Shown here one piece after another: positions 59,576 through 64,000 of a stretch of 64,000 nt of DNA. Position 1 is the first letter of the stretch, and each line of letters opens with the position of its first letter. Under the pieces are notes generated by a model, which searched no databases, was not told where the DNA came from, and was given only the letters and a program-made list of their open reading frames with translations. Position numbers and translations under genes: made by a program. The DNA comes from WLMZ01 sp031410915 (GTDB lineage: Bacteria; Actinomycetota; Acidimicrobiia; Acidimicrobiales; Ilumatobacteraceae), in assembly GCA_031410915.1 (NCBI GenBank), contig JANNZY010000002.1, forward strand, positions 1 to 64,000, written 5' to 3'.

Positions 59576-60352
59576 TCAGATCACTTTCAGGTTCTCGAGG
59601 AACGACACGATCTGGGCGAAGCCCTCACCGTCGTCCTCCACGATCGTGCCGGCGGCGCGGGCTTCGGCCTGACCGACGTTGGTGATGGTCTGGTTGGCGC
59701 CGGCCCAGCCGACGGAGGTGACGCCCAGGTCGGCTGCGGTGACCGTGTCGACCGGCTTCGACTTGGCGGCCATGATGCCCTTGAAGCTGGGATACCGCGG
59801 CTCGACGACACCGGCGGTGACGCTGACGACTGCGGGCAGCGGCGACGTGACGTCGTCGTAGCCCTCCTCCGTCTGGCGCTGCGCCTTGAGCCCGCCGTCG
59901 GCGATCTCGAGGTGCTTGGCGAAGGTGACCGACGGCAGACCGAGCACTTCGGCGATCTGCTCGGGCACCGTGCCCGTGTAACCGTCGCTGGACTCCGTCG
60001 CGGCGATGATCAGATCCGCGCCGCCAAGGCGGGTGATGGCAGCGGCGAGCACCTTCGCAGTGGTCAGCGCGTCCGAGCCCTGCAACGCAGGGTCGCTGAC
60101 GAGCACACCCTTGGCCGCGCCCATCGCGAGCGCCGTACGCAGCCCGGAAACCTCACCGTTGGGGGCCATCGACACGAGGCTGACCTCGCCACCGCCGGCC
60201 TTGTCGACCAACTGCAACGCCATCTCGACGCCGTAGCTGTCCGACTCGTCCAGGATCAGCTTGCCGTCACGCTTCAGCGTGTTGGTGGAGGGATCCAACG
60301 CGCCTGGTGCCGCCGGATCTGGGATCTGCTTGACGCATACGATCACGTTCAT
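59576..60352 (-). CDS. etfB: Electron transfer flavoprotein beta subunit
   Basis: AMP-binding subunit of ETF, 258 residues. Features: MNVIVCVKQIPDP at the start, LILDESDSYGVEMAL (about 32-46), GADLIIAATESSDGYTGTVP (about 110-129) and the FPSF-type recognition loop region YPSFKGIMAAKSKP (about 193-206). ATG 60352 has GGAG 5 nt upstream, a proper ribosome-binding site. First gene of the etfBA operon; no ETF:quinone oxidoreductase or acyl-CoA dehydrogenase in the window. It is divergent from the lipid kinase gene. Confidence 0.96.
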   Translation of the reverse strand: MNVIVCVKQIPDPAAPGALDPSTNTLKRDGKLILDESDSYGVEMALQLVDKAGGGEVSLVSMAPNGEVSGLRTALAMGAAKGVLVSDPALQGSDALTTAKVLAAAITRLGGADLIIAATESSDGYTGTVPEQIAEVLGLPSVTFAKHLEIADGGLKAQRQTEEGYDDVTSPLPAVVSVTAGVVEPRYPSFKGIMAAKSKPVDTVTAADLGVTSVGWAGANQTITNVGQAEARAAGTIVEDDGEGFAQIVSFLENLKVI

Positions 60353-60408
60353 AAGGACTCCATTGTTACCGGTTGGTACGGGCGACTCCTAACCCACGTG
60401 CCCGCTGC

Positions 60409-60414
60409 TACCGT
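60409..60414 (+). promoter_or_regulatory. -10 hexamer of lipid kinase gene
   Basis: TACCGT ends 8 nt before TTG 60423, supporting this uncommon start codon. Confidence 0.5.
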
Positions 60415-60422
60415 CGATTGCC

Positions 60423-61352
60423 TTGCGGATCTTGCTCGTCGTCAACGCCTTCGCTTCGTCGGTCACGGCCCGCAACACCGTCGTCGTGCACCAGGTGCTG
60501 TCGCGGGGCAACGACGTCGAGATAGTCGAGACCAACCGGCGCGGCCACGCCACCCGGTTCTCGCAAGACGCCGCCCGCCAGGGGGTGGACGTCGTCATCG
60601 GATACGGCGGCGACGGCACGCTGAACGAGGTCGCCACTGGTGTGGCCGGCACGTCGACCGCGCTCGGCGTGTTGCCCGGCGGCAGCACGAACGTCTTCGC
60701 CCGCACACTGGGCATGCCCAACGATCCCGTCGCCGCAGTGCAGCAGCTCGCCGACGGCATCAACGCGCGTGACATCTCACCGATCGGCCTCGGCCAGGTG
60801 AACGGCCGCTACTTCTGCTTCCACACCGGGGTCGGCTACGACGCAGCCGTCGTCCGCGAGGTCGAGAAGCACGGGTCGCTGAAACGTTGGGCCGGCCATC
60901 CGCTGTTCATCTACGCCGGCTTCACGACGTGGATGCGCAAATACGACCGCAGCGAACCGCACTTCGAGGTGACGTTCGCCAACGGAGATCGCGTCGTCGA
61001 CGGCTACTTCTCGATCGTGCTCAACACGAATCCCTACACCTACCTCGGCAACCGCCCGCTGGACCTGTCACCGGCCGCGACGCTGGACCGAGCACTGGTG
61101 GTCATCACGTTCAAGACGATGAAGGTCGGCGCGATCCTGCGCTCGCTCGGCGGCGCGTTGCGAGGCGGCGGCGTCAAGCCGGGAAAGTACCTCGACGTGC
61201 ACGAGGACGTGTCAGCGGTACGGATGGCGCACCACAAGCCGTTCCCCTACCAACTCGACGGCGACTACCTCGGCGAGATCAACGCGCTCGAGTTCAAGCA
61301 CGTGCCCAATGCGGTGTCACTCGTGCAGCCCAACGTCGGCCAGCACGGATAG
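60423..61352 (+). CDS. Diacylglycerol-kinase family lipid kinase
   Basis: A 309-residue kinase of the DAGK/sphingosine-kinase/YegS family, phosphorylating a lipid hydroxyl at the membrane. The ATP-binding loop GYGGDGTLNEV is at 60-70 (GGDGT 62-66), the second conserved block LGVLPGGSTNVFARTLG near 81-97, and the late motif FPYQLDGDYLGE (about 275-286) contains the metal/active Asp. It starts with TTG 60423, supported by TACCGT 8 nt before; no nearby ATG would leave the first strand (RILLVVNAFAS) intact. The 3' end overlaps the glycerophosphodiesterase gene by 36 bp. Confidence 0.9.
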   Translation: MRILLVVNAFASSVTARNTVVVHQVLSRGNDVEIVETNRRGHATRFSQDAARQGVDVVIGYGGDGTLNEVATGVAGTSTALGVLPGGSTNVFARTLGMPNDPVAAVQQLADGINARDISPIGLGQVNGRYFCFHTGVGYDAAVVREVEKHGSLKRWAGHPLFIYAGFTTWMRKYDRSEPHFEVTFANGDRVVDGYFSIVLNTNPYTYLGNRPLDLSPAATLDRALVVITFKTMKVGAILRSLGGALRGGGVKPGKYLDVHEDVSAVRMAHHKPFPYQLDGDYLGEINALEFKHVPNAVSLVQPNVGQHG

Positions 61353-62015
61353 GGCCACGTCGGGCACGTTGGTGCAGATGCCGTCGATGCCCCACCCGAT
61401 CAGCTCGCGCATCCGGTCGGGGTCGTCGCACGTCCACGTGTTGACTTCGATGCCGGCCGCATGACAGCGGTCCACGACGTCGCGGCCGAGCAGACCGACC
61501 CAGGGGTGCAGCGCCGTGTGGCCGCGGCTCGTCAAGATCTCGACGATGTCGTCGGGCACGATGCCGGTCAACCACGCGGTGCGCACCTCGGGGGCGACCG
61601 CTCGGCAACGATCCATGGTCTCGATGCGGAACGACGACATCAACCATCGTTGCGGCTCGCCACGATCCGCCAACAACACCATCGTGTCGTCGGCGATCGA
61701 ATCGGTCGGATCGAAATCGGGTTCGTTCGGGTCGTTCTTGATCTCCAAGTTGACCCACATTCCGGTGCATGCATCGAGGGCCTCGGACACGGTCGGAATG
61801 TGGTTCGGCAAGTCGATGCGATCGGTCGCAATGATGGCCCGTCCATCGCCGAGCAACGCATCGTGGTGCACGACGAGTGCGCCGTCCGAAGTACGACGCA
61901 CGTCCAGCTCCACGGCGTGAGCGCCCATGGAATGCGCACGCCGGAACGCTGCGACAGTGTTCTCACGCTCGGCCTTGGAGGCACCGCGATGAGCCAGGAC
62001 CTGAGTCGTCTTCAC
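61317..62015 (-). CDS. Glycerophosphodiester phosphodiesterase family protein
   Basis: A 232-residue enzyme hydrolysing glycerophosphodiesters to glycerol 3-phosphate and an alcohol. Catalytic residues are visible in VLAHRGASKAERENTVAAF (about 6-24: His-Arg, Glu-Asn-Thr), GAHAVELDVRRTSDGALVVHHD (about 31-52: Glu-x-Asp and second His) and NLEIKND (about 89-95). No signal peptide, so a cytosolic type. GTG 62015 is the start. Divergent from whiB across a 161-bp gap. Confidence 0.92.
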   Translation of the reverse strand: MKTTQVLAHRGASKAERENTVAAFRRAHSMGAHAVELDVRRTSDGALVVHHDALLGDGRAIIATDRIDLPNHIPTVSEALDACTGMWVNLEIKNDPNEPDFDPTDSIADDTMVLLADRGEPQRWLMSSFRIETMDRCRAVAPEVRTAWLTGIVPDDIVEILTSRGHTALHPWVGLLGRDVVDRCHAAGIEVNTWTCDDPDRMRELIGWGIDGICTNVPDVALSVLADVGLHE

Positions 62016-62176
62016 GATTCCGCACGCGTCCTATCTGTTTGGGAGATGGGGGACATCAATTGTTTAACAAATGGACACATTCCTGAAACCAAGCCCTTGT
62101 CAAGTCGCCAGCGCCAACGTACCGTACGTCCGTCCCCCGGCTGCCCCCGGCCAGCATCACCACACAGGAGTTCGAC
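62016..62176. promoter_or_regulatory. Divergent promoter region GDPD/whiB
   Basis: This 161-bp gap is AT-richer than its surroundings in its left part (near 62066-62085, with TTGTTTAACAA). A TACCGT hexamer at 62120-62125 could be the -10 of whiB, giving a leader of about 45 nt that ends in CAGGAG (62165-62170), a good ribosome-binding site for GTG 62177. Confidence 0.45.
62117..62129. promoter_or_regulatory. Perfect 13-bp palindrome upstream of whiB
   Basis: ACGTAC-C-GTACGT is a perfect palindrome overlapping the probable whiB -10. It may be an operator. Confidence 0.4.
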
Positions 62177-62479
62177 GTGTCGATTCTTGCGTCCAGCCTC
62201 ACGCTTGCTCACGCAGATTATTCGTGGCGGTCGAACTCGTTGTGCCGCGACACAGATCCAGATCTGTTCTTCCCGATCGGCACCACGGGTCACGCACTGA
62301 CCCAGATCGAGCGGGCCAAAGAGGTCTGTGGCGAGTGCCCGGTCAGCATGGCATGTCTCGAGTTCGCGCTCGAGACCAACCAGGATTCCGGCATCTGGGG
62401 CGGCACCTCGGAGGAAGAGCGGCGCACCATCCGCCGCGCTCAGGTGGCCCAGGCCAAAGCCGCCCGCGCCGCCAGCTGA
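62177..62479 (+). CDS. WhiB-family iron-sulfur transcription factor
   Basis: A 100-residue Wbl protein. The four cluster cysteines are C23, C51, C54 and C60 (C-x27-C-x2-C-x5-C); the G-[VI]-W-G-G turn is GIWGG at 72-76, followed by a basic DNA-binding tail (SEEERRTIRRAQVAQAKAAR). These proteins bind the primary sigma factor and sense redox or nitric oxide; they occur only in actinobacteria and their phages. The features match the WhiB1/WhiB2-sized group, but the subfamily cannot be fixed. GTG 62177 has CAGGAG 6 nt upstream. Transcribed alone. Confidence 0.95.
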   Translation: MSILASSLTLAHADYSWRSNSLCRDTDPDLFFPIGTTGHALTQIERAKEVCGECPVSMACLEFALETNQDSGIWGGTSEEERRTIRRAQVAQAKAARAAS

Positions 62480-62514
62480 GGTCGCACTCGACGACCTTGC
62501 TACCGCCGGTCCCG

Positions 62515-63492
62515 CTAGCCGACGACCTTGGAGGCGGTTTCGCCGAGCAGGGTGACACGGCCGGGGATGTGGCCGCTGGCGGGCATGTTGATCGTGAAGC
62601 CGTCGATGCCGAGCGCGAGCTCGTTTGCGAGCCGCTCGCCGACGGTGTCGGGGTCGCCGATGATGAAGCGGCCAGCGATGATGGCCCGCCACTCGTCGGA
62701 CAGCGTGTCCGGATCCATGCCGCGCAGGCGCAGGTAGTTGTCAAGGTCGGCCTTGGCCTGCTCCATCGTCGGCGCGATGCAGATGGAACGTTGCCACGAG
62801 ACGGTGATGTCGCTGCGATCACGGCCGAGATCGGTGCAGTGCTGGGCCAGGGCATCCAGCTTGCGGGGCATGTCGGCGGCGTCGGCGATGATGTTCGACT
62901 CGTCGGCGTACTGCGCCACCATCCGCAGCGTCTTGCGCTCGCCGCCGCCACCGATCATCACCGGGATGTGCCGGATCGCAGCGGGCGAGTTCATCGCATC
63001 GACGACGGTGTAGTGCTTGCCCGCGAGCGTTGCCTTCTCGCCACGCAGCATCGGCACGATGATCTGCAGCGCTTCCTCCAGTTTCTCGAAGCGATCGGTG
63101 AACGTGCCGAACTCGATGCCGAACGCGTTGTGCTCGAGCTCGAACCAGCCGGCCCCGATGCCGAGTTGGGCCCGGCCGTTGGACACGATGTCGAGCGTCG
63201 TGACCGTCTTCGCGAGCACGGCCGGGTTGCGATATGTGTTGCCGGTGACGAGTGCGCTGAGCCGCACGTTGGTCGTCTCGCGGGCCAGCGCCGACAGCAG
63301 CGAGTAGCACTCGAGCATGAAGCGCTCCGGCTCGCCGAGGTGCGGCAGTTGGTAGAAGTGGTCCATCACGAGCAGCGTGTCGAAGCCGGAGGCGTCGGCT
63401 TCCTTGGCCTGGCGGGCGACTTCGTCGAACAACTCGGCCGGGCCGACGTTCGGATAGGTGAAGCTCGGGATCTGGTATCCAAGGCGGGTCAT
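62515..63492 (-). CDS. LLM-class F420-dependent oxidoreductase
   Basis: A 325-residue luciferase-like (TIM barrel) oxidoreductase, probably using F420. Features include GFDTLLVMDHFYQLPHLGEP (about 36-55), TGNTYRNPAVLAKTVTTLDIVSNGRAQLGIGAGW (about 83-116), the residues typical of actinobacterial members with F420, IPVMIGGGGERKTLRMVAQYAD (about 176-197) and a C-terminal WRAIIAGRFIIGDPDTV. Its ATG overlaps the MerR gene stop codon by 4 bp (ATGA), so it is coupled to and probably controlled by that regulator. Substrate unknown. Confidence 0.88.
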   Translation of the reverse strand: MTRLGYQIPSFTYPNVGPAELFDEVARQAKEADASGFDTLLVMDHFYQLPHLGEPERFMLECYSLLSALARETTNVRLSALVTGNTYRNPAVLAKTVTTLDIVSNGRAQLGIGAGWFELEHNAFGIEFGTFTDRFEKLEEALQIIVPMLRGEKATLAGKHYTVVDAMNSPAAIRHIPVMIGGGGERKTLRMVAQYADESNIIADAADMPRKLDALAQHCTDLGRDRSDITVSWQRSICIAPTMEQAKADLDNYLRLRGMDPDTLSDEWRAIIAGRFIIGDPDTVGERLANELALGIDGFTINMPASGHIPGRVTLLGETASKVVG

Positions 63493-63917
63493 GACGACGT
63501 CCGATCAGTAGGGGGTTGGAGGGCGCATCGGTTTGCGATGCGTTCGTGGTAGAGGTCGATCTTGAACCTGATCGCGGCGAGATGGCCCTCGATCTCGTGC
63601 AGCTGCGCCTCAACCCGCTGGCGATGTTGCTCCATCAGTTGCAGCCGTTCGACCTCGTTGCCATCGCCGCTGCGCACCATCTCTGCATACTCGTGGATCT
63701 GGCGGATCGACATGCCGGTCGAGCGCAGCCGGGTGATGAACTGCACCCAGCCGATGTCCATGTCGCGGTAGCGCCGATGCGTCGACGCCGCACGCGGCAC
63801 TCGGTCCAGCATCAACCCGGCCCGCTCGTAGTAGCGCAGCGCGTGCACGCTGAGCCCGGTGAGCGCCGCAGCATCCGAGATGCTGTAGTCCCGCGGTTCG
63901 ATCTCGGTGATTGCCAC
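63489..63917 (-). CDS. MerR-family transcriptional regulator
   Basis: A 142-residue regulator. The winged helix begins YSISDAAALTGLSVHALRYYERAGLM (about 11-36), followed by STHRRYRDMDIGWVQFI and a long dimerisation helix (about 78-120). It lacks the Cys residues of metal- or redox-sensing MerR members and has a short effector region (only one Cys at the tail), so the inducer is probably an organic compound. GTG 63917 lies 6 nt after TAGGTT; the transcript would be leaderless. It is the first gene of a two-gene operon with the LLM oxidoreductase and has a typical MerR operator in its own promoter. Confidence 0.93.
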   Translation of the reverse strand: MAITEIEPRDYSISDAAALTGLSVHALRYYERAGLMLDRVPRAASTHRRYRDMDIGWVQFITRLRSTGMSIRQIHEYAEMVRSGDGNEVERLQLMEQHRQRVEAQLHEIEGHLAAIRFKIDLYHERIANRCALQPPTDRTSS

Positions 63918-63923
63918 GCCGTC

Positions 63924-63954
63924 AACCTAGAACTTCGAGCGCACTGGAAGTCAA
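63924..63954 (-). promoter_or_regulatory. MerR-type promoter with 19-bp spacer and operator
   Basis: On the minus strand TTGACT (63949-63954) and TAGGTT (63924-63929) are separated by 19 bp, the long spacer typical of MerR-controlled promoters. The spacer holds an interrupted dyad, 63932-63951, with 8-bp arms ACTTCCAG and CTCGAAGT (7 of 8 pairs) around TGCG. The regulator probably binds here and controls its own operon. Confidence 0.8.
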
Positions 63955-64000
63955 GAGCGAAGCAACGACTGCTGATCCGCGCGACGGTCAGCGGCGGAAT

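Overview
The window is a gene-dense, high-GC chromosomal segment with about 65 protein genes, one tRNA and no rRNA, insertion sequence, prophage or CRISPR array. It looks like an actinobacterium, most likely of the class Acidimicrobiia (Ilumatobacter-like). The clues are a WhiB regulator, four DinB/mycothiol-type maleylpyruvate-isomerase-like proteins, F420-type enzymes (LLM oxidoreductase, FrhB-like protein), the actinobacterial MSMEG_4193/DUF3090/SCO1664 trio, a cysteine-less FmdB-like protein, and a GH18 enzyme with secreted C-terminal repeats. The lineage call is inference from family content, not from a marker gene.

Layout: 1-3.3 kb (minus) holds a coupled PfkB kinase-phosphohexomutase pair followed by upp. 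3.4-9.8 kb has pepN, an M23 peptidase, a large GGDEF/EAL protein, a small membrane protein and tRNA-Ala(CGC). 9.9-14.5 kb is a molybdenum-cofactor block on the minus strand (moeA, moaA, a secreted protein, moaC). 14.5-20 kb carries a glycolipid-binding family protein, galU, the FmdB-like protein, a SAF-domain protein, uppP, a PHP phosphoesterase, an RmlD-like reductase and a 500-bp gene-free stretch with two copies of a compound hairpin. 20-23.6 kb is tldD-tldE followed by a broken 2OG-Fe(II) oxygenase. 23.6-30.7 kb has a FlK-like thioesterase, envelope-lipid type genes (two PAP2 proteins flanking a GT-C glycosyltransferase), dxs and an inositol-phosphatase family enzyme. 31-35.6 kb holds two divergent DinB-like genes, a lipoprotein, a NifU-like protein, an SDR and a CDF transporter. 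35.6-39.7 kb is a TPP-riboswitch-controlled thiamine operon, thiN-thiB-thiP-thiQ. 39.8-49 kb has a WYL regulator, surE, a Gfo/Idh/MocA oxidoreductase, a GNAT, an undescribed WXG100-like two-gene cassette, and gnd-zwf of the pentose phosphate pathway. 49-56 kb has an orphan molybdenum hydroxylase large subunit divergent from an FrhB-like iron-sulfur protein, a type-5-like uracil-DNA glycosylase and the conserved actinobacterial trio plus a fourth coupled gene. 56-64 kb has the GH18 protein, etfBA, a diacylglycerol-kinase family protein, a glycerophosphodiesterase, whiB and a MerR-LLM operon.

Two features run through the window. Genes are packed with start/stop overlaps of 1-25 bp, implying translational coupling. 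At about two dozen genes a TAnnnT -10 hexamer lies only 6-10 nt before the start codon with no Shine-Dalgarno sequence, which points to widespread leaderless transcription and helps fix many start codons, including GTG and TTG starts.

The best candidates for undescribed biology are the WXG100-like plus 611-residue helical protein cassette (43.79-45.88 kb), the paired 36-39-nt compound hairpins near 19.7 kb, the cysteine-free FmdB homologue, and the secreted protein inserted in the Moco operon. All functions are inferred by reading translated sequence; no database search was run.
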